Assembly (NCBI RefSeq): GCF_905147045.1
Contig: NC_065896.1
Span: 2,443,001-2,507,000 of the forward strand
Length of the DNA: 64,000 nt
Source of the DNA: Nymphalis io
Taxonomy: Eukaryota; Arthropoda; Insecta; Lepidoptera; Nymphalidae
Direction: 5' to 3'
A program made the translations under genes and the position numbers. Shown one piece after another: positions 25,313-37,705 of this stretch (within the stretch, counting starts at the first letter, position 1; the number at the start of each line of letters is the position of its first letter). Under the pieces are notes generated by a model that saw only the letters and a program-made list of their open reading frames with translations, had not been told where the DNA came from and ran no database searches.

Positions 25313-27421
25313 CACAAATTGGAATATAATGTATGTATGTGTGTGTATTATAAATAAATGTCAAAAGTGTATATAATATGTATCACACACACAACGTAAA
25401 CTATAATACATCGAGCTTTAACAACATTTGTTTCGTAATATACAACCGCTCAAAAAATAGTTTGAACAAATATTCTAAGATGGTACATATTCTGTTAATA
25501 ATGTATTAAAAGTCAGTGTAATAACACACACAAATACATTAACCTCAATAATATATTTATATTTTATTTTGTATTTTGTCTATCATATTAATTAACTTAT
25601 AAATAACAAATAATTAATGAAATGTTATTACTTCTTTGCATAAAAAATAATTATAATTAGCACTTTACTACAAATACGTTAAACAAGTAGTTTAAATGTG
25701 TTGTTTTTTAATCCCACGGGCTCACTTTTGACACTGAAAAACTGTGATGCTTTTCGGCTGTAAGAAAAATTAAAGTAATAAAAAGATGTAAAAATATAAA
25801 CAAATATAATAAGGTATAATAAGGTTAAGGTTTTGCGAAGCCATCTAAGAGCTTTTTATTAACGAATATTTTTAAATTATTTTTTTAATTATCGTCGACA
25901 AAATTTAACTTATTCTTGTATTTAGTTTATGTCTTCATTGCAAATACATACAATGCTTTGCTCCCTTAAAATCTATAAAATACTAACTTACTCACCCTCA
26001 ACACACTCCTCCCGGACACAGCTAAACTAAAACTGATATAACTGAAATGGGTGGAATTTATCCAGACCCTACCACTAGTATTATATAATATATTATTTTA
26101 ATGAAGTTTTTTATGGTAAAATATAAATGGGAAATGCAAATGGCATAACCGAGAAACGCTTGAATGCATACAACTCACACGAAATAAAAAAAAACAATGG
26201 AATATCATTTATTTAAAACAGTCTATAAATTATTAGAATAAAATAGCATTAGATTAAATGTTTTATTATTTCCTTTTAATAACATATCATAGACAAAGCA
26301 AGGGTTTTGTTAAACCGGCCTTTGGATGAAATAACAGTCTATCAGCCCGTGCCTTTCTATATATATATATATATTATAAAGTCAATATACTTTATATTGG
26401 ATATAAGACGTTCCACAAATAACTTTACTTTTTAAATAATGAAAGAGTCAAATAGTTATATTAGTGAGTGAGTTGGGCAATTGAATCTAAGCCGAAGATT
26501 TTAAATTCCGATCAACTTGTGTTAAAAGAAAACATCGTACGGATGAATAATGCATGTGTCACATGAAACCTTAGCTGGGAAACATTTACAAGCTATTTCT
26601 TACTTACTTTTGCACACAAAAAAATACGATGAAATTTATTATTCATTAGGATCCTAATATTTTATTCAAGTAATTATGTCATACAACGGCACCCCGTGTA
26701 GTAACGATTTCTAATTGCTTTTTCTGTAGAATAAACTAGAAGCTATAAGACCGATTGAGTTAAATCACTCGTATTGTGGCAGCGCGTCTTTTTGTATGCC
26801 ATTATTAACCACCCGCCGTGAAGGCGCCGATTGCTTGCAATATTCTATAAGTTAATCTTGAACGTGACTTCCCTTGATGTACTATACTAGCATAACCTGA
26901 TACTTTATTTTCTTTTAATTTTTATACTTGATATCGGAGTTCGAATGGTTTTATAAGCTAATTACAAAAACATAGGTTTATATTCGTGCGTGTGCAACTT
27001 GGGACGTCGAACAACTTCATTATAGTAATCAGTAGCTTCTATTCTTGTTAAGTTATTATTTTTTTTCGTTTTGCTATTTATTAGATAATTTAATGATAGT
27101 GCTATTTTCTAATGTACCTGATTTCTTTGTTCCATTTTTTTCTTTTTTAGTGGTGTGTTTTCGCGTTATTTATACCTATGCGATATAAATAATCTGCCTA
27201 TATCACGTATGAAGGCGAAAACGCGACGCAACGGTATTCTAATGATAGAAAAGAACGGACACAAGAATCCATTAGATAAAATATAATTATATTTTAGGCA
27301 TACCTAATTTAAAACTGTCAACATTTTCATATCAATATTTAGTTTCAAACATGAGGATAAAGAGGTGGACAACCTTGAATAGTATACTATACTTACTATA
27401 AAGCCGTCATAATATATGTCA

Positions 27422-27422
<1 letters not shown>
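25313..27422. other. AT-rich non-coding stretch
   Basis: No supported gene. A short (AT)n run lies at 26358-26376. A very degenerate SINE-A-like reverse segment may lie near 25985-26085 (ends 'CAGACCCTACCACTA'). A possible SINE-B scrap lies near 26528-26570 (GAAAACATCGTACGGATGAA). Confidence 0.45.

Positions 27423-27490
<68 letters not shown>
27423..27490. repeat. (TA)34 microsatellite
   Basis: 68 bases of uninterrupted TA, the longest simple repeat in the window. The minus-strand Tyr-Ile ORF at 27304-27495 is this repeat translated. Confidence 0.95.
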
Positions 27491-27491
<1 letters not shown>

Positions 27492-27521
27492 TCATTTGTT
27501 TTTTATATAAAACAAATGAGT
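27490..27521. repeat. 13-bp-arm hairpin beside the TA repeat
   Basis: ACTCATTTGTTTT at 27490-27502 and AAAACAAATGAGT at 27509-27521 are exact reverse complements around a 6-base TTATAT loop. Confidence 0.9.
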
Positions 27522-27544
27522 GACGTATAGTCTTTTTTTTACAC

Positions 27545-27820
27545 AGGGAAATTATTAGAAAGATACCCTAGCTCTGGGGGGAACGGAAACTATGTGAAAT
27601 CGAGGAGGATCAATCCTTTTCTGGTCCCGCACCGCCGTTCTAGACCATGACTATCTCACAGAAAGAGACCTCCACGATTTCCTGTGAACAACCAGACACC
27701 TAAACCTACATTGTGATAACAAGGAAGCAAAACATGGAGGGATGGCGACAAACACAACGCCCCACCTAATATTAATCGGGATAAGCGCAAGCCAGTGATG
27801 AAATAACATGTGGAAATGAC
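27545..27820. repeat. GC-richer block, probably an inserted repeat
   Basis: Composition shifts sharply at both edges. It contains CTCTGGGGGGAACGGAAACT, CTGGTCCCGCACCGCCGTTC and CATGGAGGGATGGCGACAAA. No frame stays open and no poly(A) or target duplication is seen. Likely a fragment of a mobile element whose family I do not recognise. Confidence 0.4.
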
Positions 27821-29037
27821 GTTACAATATATAAATAATAATATTAATATATCAAATTTATAAGTTTATTGATAGTTTATATCACGAATCAACTAATATG
27901 CATATTCATAATACTGTAATATATTCCCACCAAAATAAATTCTAAAAACATTCTAAAGTTCACACTAACTACATCGCTGACGCTGGTCCCCATCAATATA
28001 AATACTGGTTTGCATATTTTGCTTTTGGACTCTAATATGTTTATTATACTAACGCCATATTTTAAACAAACGAGAGATAATAGCTGTTCCTTGAACATAA
28101 ATTTCAATTAAAAGAGGTTGGAACTAACATACGATATAAGATACAAATGAATGCATTTAGATAAAGCATACATACTATTTATACATATATTCAATTATAA
28201 AAAACCATATACCATAAAAGTAACATTGAAGTTTGTTCATCTGTTTATATTTCTATAACACATTTGTTGAAATAAAATGCTCAAAAACGTATACGACGCG
28301 GTGAACTGTAAAATATATGCATATTTTCCCTTAAATATATCCAACACTAAAAATAATAAACTAGTGTCATTAAAGGCTTGAGACGTGTTTTAAATAAAAT
28401 TTTCCATGTTGCTTAAATTTCTTACAGCTTTAAATACTATATGAAGTGGTGTCCACTACCTATTACGTTGCAAATTTTCCCGACCAATTTTTAAGCCGAC
28501 TTTATACCGACCGCATTGCATATAAATTTCTTACATTTCACGACCATTCTGCGGTCGGCTTCGAGTTTGTTCTTATAGAATATCCATACAAAGCGCGATA
28601 TATGGACAAATATTCAAATGAATTATTTGGGGGTTTTTTGCCTTGAAATGCAAGATTTTTTTATTTTCCTTAATCTTGGATTTCTACTAATCTTTGGATT
28701 ATAAAAAAGTGTATTGATATTGTATCGTTTGGATTGTTAATAGAATATTGTTTTATCATTATTCTGATAATTGAACTGCGTACTTTACAAGCCAAAATGT
28801 CAAAGGTGACTCTATGTCGATAAATATCTGATATATACCTAGATAAATACAACAAACACAATGTTTTAAAACGCTTTTATTTGTTTTGCATGTAACATTG
28901 TAGGAGAATCTAAAACATCACTCTAGTGACACCACAGTTGCATAGTTGGTAATGGTACGACCATTGTGTCTTGTTACATACTTGAATTTAATATAACTAT
29001 ATTATTCTTTACTTTATTGACATGAAACAGGCTAACG
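27821..29037. other. AT-rich non-coding stretch
   Basis: Open frames at 27889-28107 (-), 28434-28646 (+) and 28670-28861 (-). The plus-strand one reads LSRLYTDRIAYKF and similar and is more protein-like than most, but it has no domain or splice support. Confidence 0.45.
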
Positions 29038-29262
29038 GTGCACCTGATGATAACTGTATTGTATATTACGACTGAAAGAAGTATAAAATAATTCCTTTAA
29101 GCACAAAAAACGCCGCTATCCATGTGATTCAATATTATTATGTTACTTGTGCCTACAACTACACTGGCTTATCCACTCTTCTTCTGGTTCAAAGCAATAT
29201 CTATTTATCTCATGAGTGGGTGGTGCCTACCAAAGAGCATGCATAAAACATTATCACCAATA
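29038..29262 (-). mobile_element. SINE-like family A, degenerate
   Basis: Old minus-strand copy. 'CACCTGATGATAA' comes first, then ACTTGTGCCTACAACTACAC and CATGAGTGGGTGGTGCCTAC follow family order. The middle is scrambled and the tail is lost. Confidence 0.65.
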
Positions 29263-30134
29263 TTCGAGTTTGGACTCATTGGACCTTTGTCGGTGAGTCT
29301 TTTCATAATGACATTTTTTTTTACTATTACGTCAACATTAAGTCATAAAATATAATAACAATTTTAAACGTACTATAAACCCTATACCGTCAATTTCGGG
29401 ACAGTCGGTTCAATTTGTTGCATAAATCTGGTAACAAATTGTTATTCATTTAAATAAAAATGGTAAAATAAAAAGAGATATAAGATATGCTAACTATTTG
29501 TGTCTACATACAATCAATCACTCATTATAGCTTAAGAATGTACTCGTATATTGTTTAATCAAATGAGTAGAGTATTGGATAGATTAGTAAGATTAAAAAA
29601 AATGTGGGAAAATCTACGCGAAGCATCAGCTAACGGTATTATTTTTTTTTTTTCTGTTATTCTTCGATAAATAATTTAACTTAAGTAATCTAGGATATTT
29701 GACGTATTCATTTTAGATAAGTGGCCCGATAATATTTAAAATAAAAATATGTTTTATTATATGTTTCGAAATTGACGACGAGTCGCTTGTCATCAAATAG
29801 ATACGTTATAATTATAAACTAAAAATTTCGCATGATATCAAACGTTACACGTATACCTTCATTAGTCTCGTGATAACTTTTGATAAAACCATATCTGGTA
29901 CGATTTTTGCAGAGTAAGAAAGTCAGAGATAAATTAAACATATTAAAATATTTGTTATACAATATTGATAAAATAGGTGTTAATGATAATCCTCCCAAAT
30001 CTATTTATCTTATACTTATTAAACGTTTTTATGTTAATCAAACTTTTTTTGGATTTTACTAAAACTTTTTTGGTTTAAAAAGAGATTATATTTAAATTAT
30101 AAAGTTAAGTAACATCAGGTAGATTTCCATTCGC
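29263..30134. other. AT-rich non-coding stretch
   Basis: Nothing supported. Confidence 0.5.
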
Positions 30135-30275
30135 TAGACAATGGCCTCCTCCCAAGTCAACCCAAAGCCCAAAGGCCAAAACCTTATACCACCTCGCTGT
30201 TCCAGTACGCGCTGTGTGGCAGAACTTAACATAAAGGTTTCTTTACAATGTTTTCTTTTGCCAAGTAAAAGATTA
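30135..30275 (-). mobile_element. SINE-B-related degenerate copy
   Basis: The order of segments follows reverse-complement family B: GGCCTCCTCCC, then CCTTATACCACC, TGTGTGGCAGAACTT, and GGTTTC-TTACAATGTTTTC. Divergence is high and no ends are readable. Confidence 0.5.
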
Positions 30276-31081
30276 ATATAAATGCAAACAATTAAAGTCT
30301 TTATCTATAAATGTTGTTTAGAGGGTGCTTGGATAAAGAATGTCAGAATTACAGTACAATCATTTACACTATAAATTAAAAAAAAAACATTTATCAATAT
30401 CTGTATCGATTGCTTAATAATTTTCTTGAATTCAGTTTTATTTTGACAAGACAATAAATAAAATGTCATGAATGCATTTCCTATTTCGTACATATGTATA
30501 TGTATGTATATCGCATGACAACAAAAATGATCTTTATAGTGCGTGACATTTATCCTTACATTACACTACAACTTTGTAGGTTTGTCCTCGTAAGATCATA
30601 ATATAATGTGCGACCGAGCTTAGGAATAGCAAGCGTGTCGTACGTAATGTATATTATTACCCGGTTAATCTGATTGGTTAAAAGTTCTCACATTAGATAC
30701 TTTGTAAGCTATAATCATTTGAAGTATGCGATTCTAATTTTCTTTTGAATAATTTCTTACTTTATTATTATTTATAATAAAGTTTGTTAACCTCTATTAG
30801 TAAAAAGTAATTAAGAACAAAATAGATTGCTATATTTATGTTAATTATATTTACATATTTATAAAGATAATTTATTTTATTGAAAGTTTTTATGTGACTA
30901 TAAAAATAATTTATTATTTATGAAATTAACCTTCTCTTTTATATATTTTTTATCATGATTACAAAAAGAATTAAATATTCTAAACATATAAGTTGTTGGT
31001 AACTTACACCTTACCTGTTGAGTGAAATGCATCAATGCAATCAAATCCAATGGAATAAAGTTCGGTGATCAAAAGTAGTAA
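30276..31081. other. AT-rich non-coding stretch
   Basis: Nothing supported. Confidence 0.5.
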
Positions 31082-31303
31082 TGGTGGTAGGGCTTTGTGC
31101 AAGCTCGTCTGGGTAGGTACCACCCACTCATCAGAAATTCTACCGCGAAACAACAGTACTTAATATTGTTATGTTTTGAAGGGTAAGTGAGCCAGTGTAA
31201 TTACAGGCACAAGGGACGTACATCTTAGTTCTCAAGGCTGGTGGCGCATTGGTGATGTAAGCGATGGCCCATACGCTCGTCCGCCATCCTATACAATAAA
31301 AAA
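31082..31303 (+). mobile_element. SINE-like family A, internally deleted
   Basis: Good match from GGTGGTAGGGCTTTGTGCAA to GCGCATTGGTGATGTAAGCGATGG. It then jumps directly to CCCATACGCTCGTCCGCC, so the ACATTTCTTACAATGCC block is deleted. A short A-rich tail is kept. Confidence 0.82.
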
Positions 31304-33397
31304 GCGTATATCGCAAAATCTAACTTCATACATAATATTCCTTGAATCTTTCGCTTGAAAGAAGAACGAACCAATACAATACGAAATAATAAAGACTTCA
31401 AAATAGAATTATCTGTCGACTAAACAACCAGCGCATCGATGACACGTTAAATACTTTAAAACCATTATCTTAAAAACTGTATCGACATGCATAATATTTC
31501 TTAAGAAGCCAATGTTGATGAGCCGATGTGAAAACTAAAAAAGATATATTCCTTTGTTCTTTGCCTCCCACTACATTAATGTGACTACTATATAACTAGA
31601 AAAAAATACAACGTTCGCTTCGTTCATGTAGATGTATTCTACTCGTTTTATGATTGTAAAGCAACTATCACGTAATTTAATATAAAAAACTATGATACCA
31701 AAAGCAAACATTTAGCAAACCACTCGAAATCATGCGATTTGTCAAAATATATCTAATTCAACCGATTTGAATGTAAATTTTCAATTGAGCCGTTTAAGGC
31801 GACTCTCGGTTAAAACGTGCATTAAACGGTTCATACAACTGCTTTGAAATCAACCAAAGACGGAAATTGAATAGTTCGCTCATCGTATTTCAGCACAGGA
31901 GTATCCGTATACGATGATACGTACAATTCAACAGACTTCTTTACCAATGTCTATAAAATCTTTTTCATTAGAAGTAAACCTTTTTGCTGAACTAATAAAT
32001 ATATTTTTTATTTTATTCGATGCCCTTTAATATTTGTTTGATCTAAGTAACTTTTTATATGGTAATTTATATATAAATTATTCATCTATTAAAAATACAC
32101 CATTTATGGTAATTTCGTAAAATATCGTTGGATTGTATCTGATTAAATTAATAATAAAAAAATGTATCACTATTTTGCAATTCTAATTTCCAAGAACATG
32201 ATGCAAACAGCCCAACACCTTTTTTTATACTAATGGCAAAAATGATAATGAGCCGTCTAACTGGACTTAACGTATATATTTACACCAATCAGGTTTCAAC
32301 CATAAACAAACTGACCAATTAATCAGCTTAGATATCGATATTTAAGCGGTACAAGAAAATTGAAAAAGTTCTAGGATTCCTATTAGCGCCTATAAAACCT
32401 TCCATGAGAGGGCAAACTCCGTCCACATAATATAACCATTAATTCAATGGCCGCTTTAATATATAAAAAGCCTTAAGTGCTCAAACAGCAAGGTTTCTCA
32501 AAGATTTTTTTTTACGATTAACTTGAAAATATATTTACTAATTCTTTATATTTCCGTTTTAAGGAAATGGATTAAGAAATTTATTCTCACAAGAACTTGT
32601 TGCAATAAAAGTTAAAAGTAAAAATAAATTTAACGCTTTGTTTATTCCTTAAAACCGTCCTTATTAACAAGTTCGCGTCCCAACTTCGAAAGGGTAAGGA
32701 TTTTTTCTCGTGGTATTTTAACTAATAACATAAAAATATTCGTCGACCGAATTAAATTAAACTGTTTAATTAATTGTTAACATTTATTTCAACAAAAATA
32801 GTTTTTACCTATAAGATTAGTTTATAAACAGAATTAATAGGCTAATTTGTTTGTAGGCATTTTGGAGACTCACAAATTTCGTATACAAAGTTTTATCTGC
32901 TTGTTTATTTTATCTGTTAGTTTTGGCACGTAGTTTACGCTAATAAATAATTTTCTCTTCGACTACGTCAGCATACAAGCTTTATGCAACATTCATATTA
33001 ACAAAAATATTATGAAAAATCACAATCACTTGCACAAATACAAAAAAGTATTTCTAATGACTTTAATCATTAGGATTTAAATAATGTAATTTGGAATTAT
33101 ATAAATTTTTTCTATAATTATAATAAAAAAACATTCAATGGTGCGGAGAGGACTACTTCTTAAAATAGTTAATACTTAGTTGTAGTCACAACATATTTAT
33201 TGTTTTAAGGAGACGATATGCTTGGATCCGAAAGGTGGTGCGGTAATCAAGTAATTAATAAGTTATATTTTAAAGCTATAAGTCAATATTTAAAAAATAT
33301 TACATGTAAAATAATGCCGAAGAACATTGTATTTTATTAACATACGACGTATGTTGGTTCATTCGTTCATGTCGGTTGTACGTTACGAATCATTGCA
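31304..33397. other. AT-rich non-coding stretch
   Basis: About 2 kb with no supported gene or repeat family. Confidence 0.5.
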
Positions 33398-33561
33398 TCC
33401 TTACTAATATTGTAAACGCGAACGTAATTTGGTTGTTTGTTTGTTTTTCTACTCAACTGAAAAATATAAACATTTGCAAACACGTTATCAGGGAAGAAAA
33501 GGACATAGGGTACTTAACTCACCCCCTCCCAGGCGCGGGCCAAGTCGCGGATGAAAAGTAG
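33398..33561 (+). mobile_element. Helitron-like non-autonomous element
   Basis: It starts A|TCCTTACTAATATTGTAAAC and ends GGCGCGGGCCAAGTCGCGGATGAAAAGTAG|T. The lepidopteran family it resembles has the Helitron layout: TC at the 5' end, a GC hairpin shortly before a CTRR end, and insertion between A and T. Here the terminal CTAG has decayed to GTAG and the hairpin is imperfect. The 60-codon plus ORF over it ends at its last base by coincidence. Confidence 0.5.
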
Positions 33562-33587
33562 TTTAATTTAATCTTTAATAATTCAAA

Positions 33588-33835
33588 ATTCAAAAGTGCG
33601 TGTAACAGCATACTTGTATAAAGTATACTTTGATTTTATAGAGCAGAATGCCGTGTTAAAAGGAAATGTTTGCAACTCATCCGCCTATCACATTCAGCCA
33701 CTTACCATATTGATACTTATATAGCTGTGTTTCTGGTTAAATAATAAGTGAGACAATGTAATTTTATTACAAACACATCTTGTCACCCAGCGTCAGCAGT
33801 CCATTGGCGGCAAGGCTTACAATTCTTACAAAGTT
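33588..33835 (+). mobile_element. Composite: H tail plus A-like segment, copy 1
   Basis: 33588-33638 reads TTCAAAAGTGCGTGTAACAG then ATACTTGTATAAAGTATACT, a LINE 3' end seen widely in Lepidoptera. It is followed by an A-related segment with CATTCAGCCACTTACCAT, GTGAGACAATGTAATTTTAT and GGCGGCAAGGCTTACAA. The same order occurs at 40091-40335. Confidence 0.55.
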
Positions 33836-34647
33836 ATGCATAAACTTTACGAAACGATTATAATTAAATGCTATTAATAATTATCCTCTAATAATCTAGA
33901 TAACATATACAGAGTAAGGACACTATTGAAAAAAAAAAAACGAAAAAAATAGTTTTGCATTAATTAAGCATGCTATAAAATTATGTTAAGACCCATTCCA
34001 TGTTCTAATAAATTATCTTATAATGATTATACCGACGATACATTATACTGGTGCCTATTAGTAATCATAAACGTGATTAATCATTGCATCTTTTCGTACA
34101 ATCGGCCTGCGAGCGCACGTATACTTATCTCATGGAGTTAGCATCGGATGAGTGAGGGTTGCCACACTAATTAATCAATACTAATATGTTGTAATAATAA
34201 TATTGAATAAAAGTTTTTTTTATAAAAATTGTAACATGATTTCAAAAGTATATATTTTTTAAATATCGAATAAAAAGATCGTTTATTTAAACATTAGAAG
34301 TTGGTAGTAGTAGTCTTGATTTTGTTGTATTAACGATTTTTTAAGCAGTGACGGCATCAATAGAGCGCATGTTCAATGCTTGCTCGAGGCATATTATGCA
34401 GGTGGCTCTTAAAACAACTCGCTTTCTGAATTGAACCGTTTATTATCAATCACTATCAGATAATAATCGATGATTTCTGGTTGTAATAAAATTAATTATT
34501 ACAATGGCAAACACTATAAATTAAAAAAAGAAAATTTGATCAAAATATAAATATAACTAACTACCACAATATGTCAATACGCATGAAAATTTTGAGAAAC
34601 AAGAATAAAATAAATTAGAATTTAAATTCTTCATTGCACACAAGTTC
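33836..34647. other. AT-rich non-coding stretch
   Basis: Nothing supported. Confidence 0.5.
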
Positions 34648-35240
34648 TTTTTTTTTTTTTTTTTTTTTTATTTTATTTATTTTAAGGACCACTAGTAGCT
34701 ACTACATGTTTTAATGACAAATGTAAAACAATTTAGTGAAAATAGCTAACATGTGAAGCTTTTTAAAGTAGCCACAACAATTACAATATTTGTTTTAAGA
34801 ATACATTAACACATAATTATAGCAACATGAGTAGAAAGATTAAAAAAAAAAAAAAGTCCAAATTGGTACAAATTAAAGATCATAAAAAAATAAACATGCA
34901 CTTAATAAAATTAAAATTAATAACAAAAATAGTTTGAAATTGATATAGGTACAAATTAAAATTAAATAATTCATTAAATTCATGCAAAGTTTACGTTACA
35001 AAAAAATTACTAAAAATATACTAATTAATACAAAATAAAATTAAGATAACATTATTTATTATTTATTTATTTATTTATTATTTATTTGCATCTCTCAACA
35101 ATTCTAGCGCCCGTTTACGATAAATCATGGCAGAGTCATTAAAAATATCTAGATCTTGACAAAAACCATTGTACAACCGTGATGATCTAGGCATTGGTGC
35201 ATTACATCCTATATTAGATACACGAATTAACTGAAAATTA
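34648..35240 (-). mobile_element. Old 5'-truncated LINE with poly(A) tail
   Basis: Read on the minus strand, an open frame runs from about 35233 to a TAA at 35078-35080. It carries a typical LINE reverse-transcriptase C-terminus: RVSNIGCNAPMPRSSRLYN, then FCQDLDIFNDS and KRALELLRDANK. About 400 bases of AT-rich 3' UTR follow, including an ATTT-type simple repeat at 35054-35089. The element ends in a 22-base A-tail (T-run at 34648-34669 on the plus strand). No catalytic motifs remain. The clade is probably jockey/CR1/L2-like and is unresolved. Confidence 0.6.
35054..35089. repeat. (TTTA)n-like simple repeat
   Basis: ATTT/TTAT tetranucleotide run with two breaks, lying within the 3' UTR of the minus-strand LINE and overlapping its stop codon. 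Confidence 0.85.
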
Positions 35241-35487
35241 GATTATTGTACAATTAGTGTGCAGAGACGATTTTATTGCTTCCACTAGTCTCTACTAGGC
35301 AACTTTGATGGTCGTATTTTTGAACAAAAGCAAAAAGACAATAAATACTTCTAAATACACTGACGTCTTCAGATTTTAAGAATTTAAATTAAATTCAATT
35401 TCCTTGTTGACACGTAATCGTATGAATGTAATATATTTGACATAATTTCATTTTCATCTGACACATGCAGATTCCCTCGCGATATTT

Positions 35488-35776
35488 TCTTTCACCGCCT
35501 AACTAATTTTTCCTTAAGAAATTTTGCAACTCCTGTCTTTGTCGCACTTTCAAAAAATGGAACTCTTTACCAGCTTACGTGTTCCCCTCCTCTTACAACC
35601 CGGGTTCCTTCAAACGAGGCGTGAAGAGGTATCTTGCGGGCTGGCAAGGCAGGGGCGGTTAATGCAGAACATTCTTCCCGACTGTACTGGCCGTCGTCGC
35701 GTTTGGACTCTACTACCACTTACAATCAGGAGGAGTAGAGTCATTTGCCTTCCCGGCAAATATTTAAAAAAAATAA
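35488..35776 (+). mobile_element. Jockey/CR1-like LINE 3' end, second copy
   Basis: Same family as 4166-4648, truncated further. The frame reads CNSCLCRTFKKWNSLPAYVF and 'GSFKRGVKRYLAGWQGRGG', then TAA at 35660-35662. A 3' UTR with TTGGACTCTACTACCACTTA and an A-rich end follow. By eye about nine bases in ten agree with the first copy. The ORFs at 35524-35793 (+) and 35610-35810 (-) are other-frame shadows. Confidence 0.8.
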
Positions 35777-35844
35777 CACGAGATGAATTATAATGCCTGA
35801 TTAAGCACATGAATAGTTGATAAAGAACTTAACCCGCATCTTCA

Positions 35845-35963
35845 TTTAATATCACACACGGCCATCTGATCCCAAACTAAGCTACTTGTACTATGGGAAC
35901 CAGACAACTGATATACTACATGTACTACTTTTCTTTTGTTAATATATACTTATATAAATAAGT
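35845..35963 (-). mobile_element. SINE family E, 3' part
   Basis: Reverse-complement copy covering 'CACACGGCCATCTGATCCCA' through 'CAACTGATATACTACATGTA' to the TATGTA-rich segment. The tRNA-like head is missing. Confidence 0.75.
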
Positions 35964-37479
35964 AAGAATTTAAGATACAACTAGCGTATTTCTTTCTATT
36001 CTGTTAATAGGAACTAATTGGGCCATATCGGATTAAATTGTATATAAACAAAAATAAAGCGAATGGCGTGTCCAGCCCTGTTACAAGGTGACCAATGCGC
36101 ATTAAGTATGCAAATACTAGCGATTATCCTCCAGATACGCCCATTTGGCTCCCAGCGCGATAACATCGTGAATCGCGATTAAACACAACTCATTATTACT
36201 CTATCACTTGACCCGGTTATATGACCTGTACATTATCAAGCCTTGTAAGGATATCTTCCTTACAATATCTTTGAGCGAGATAGTGTTTACAGATGCATGA
36301 ATAAGTTAGCCGTTTGTTAATACTTATCGAGTAAATATAGCTCAAGGTAGCCTGGTAACGTCCTCTCGCCTGCCTTGCTAGAATATTACTTTAATTGATA
36401 TGTTACAGTGAGACTTTGAATTGTAATATTTTTCAGGTATTCTTCAAAATACCAACTATGATATCAATATATATTACAGCATCTGAACCTAAAGACGCGC
36501 CCAATAATTGTTAAAAATATTTTCACTTATAAAAGTAGCATATCTGCATATACATTATAAATTAATTGATATTACAATATATATAAATATAAAATAGCTA
36601 TTCCTTAACGTATAAAAAATAAACGCAAAAGATCAAATAACAATAATATGCATCATAAAAAATTAAATTAAATAAATTTTAAACGTTCCTATTAACCGAT
36701 AGGAACAGAAAACTTTCTGTTCTCAAGAATATTTATTACTTTGATTGTGTAACAAGCTTATCTAAAAAAACATGCAACAAATAAGCATACTAAATAATCT
36801 GAAACTATCAAACAATTATTATGGTAAAAATTCATTACAGTTGGCTCTTTATATGAGTATGATAACTCAACTGCTAAGAGCGAATCAACTCTTAAATTTA
36901 ATAATAATAATATTCATATAATGAAGTAATGTGTATCAAACTTGCTTGTCATCTCCAGCTCGCTCTTAAATATTACAATTTCCAATAACTCAGGGCGCCC
37001 AGAACATGAACTAGAAACCTGTCCCGAAACATCTACTATATTCCTTACATATTAAATGATCCTTTACATCATCAGATATACCTTACGATTTCGATTAACG
37101 TGAAATATTGTAATATTGAACTCATTATAATATTTCTGTAGCAGATTCAAAACATTCTTTGAAGCTTTGTATTTTTAAAATGTTTTGAGTCTGATTTTGC
37201 GTTGATAACTTAAAGTGAACATTTGTGCCTTTGGATGTAATGTTGATCTCACATCATAGAGTTTTTTTAGCTGTTGTCCGTGACGCCAGATGTCTACGTC
37301 ATCATCAATTTATTGAAACGACTTCAGAATCATTTGCGTGCGAGGTACAACTATTCACCAAATGTTAATCGCAAGTTGATAAATTGTATATTGCAAACTA
37401 AGGGACATACATTTATATTGCTTAAGACTGAATGATTGTTTTTTTTTTTATTTGAAATATGACTCGAAAATTAGACACC
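35964..37479. other. AT-rich non-coding stretch
   Basis: No supported gene. It has a pair of overlapping short hairpins at 36685-36722 (GTTCCTAT/ATAGGAAC, then AACAGAAA/TTTCTGTT). A GC-richer patch lies at 36130-36185. Confidence 0.45.
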
Positions 37480-37705
37480 TAAAGGTAAGAGGTCACTGCC
37501 ATTGGAATAAATATTGGCCATCACTTGCATGCGCCACCAACGTTGGGAACTTAAATGTCATGTCCTGTGTGATTGTCACACTCAGGACGAGTGACTTAGA
37601 CTGGAACTCAACAATACTAAGTATTCCCGTGTGACGGTAGAATATGTGAAGAATGGATAGTACCTACCAGACGGGGTTGCACAGAGCCATAACCAAATCC
37701 ACCAC
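37480..37705 (-). mobile_element. SINE-like family A, degenerate
   Basis: Minus-strand old copy: CATGCGCCACCAACGTTGGG, then GTCATGTCCTGTGTGATTG, GGTAGAATATGTGAAGAATGG and GTACCTACCAGACG. The overlapping 60-codon plus ORF (37452-37634) is the repeat antisense. Confidence 0.72.

Noticed and set aside
27304..27495. 63-aa minus-strand ORF rich in Tyr-Ile
   Set aside because: It is the (TA)34 microsatellite translated.
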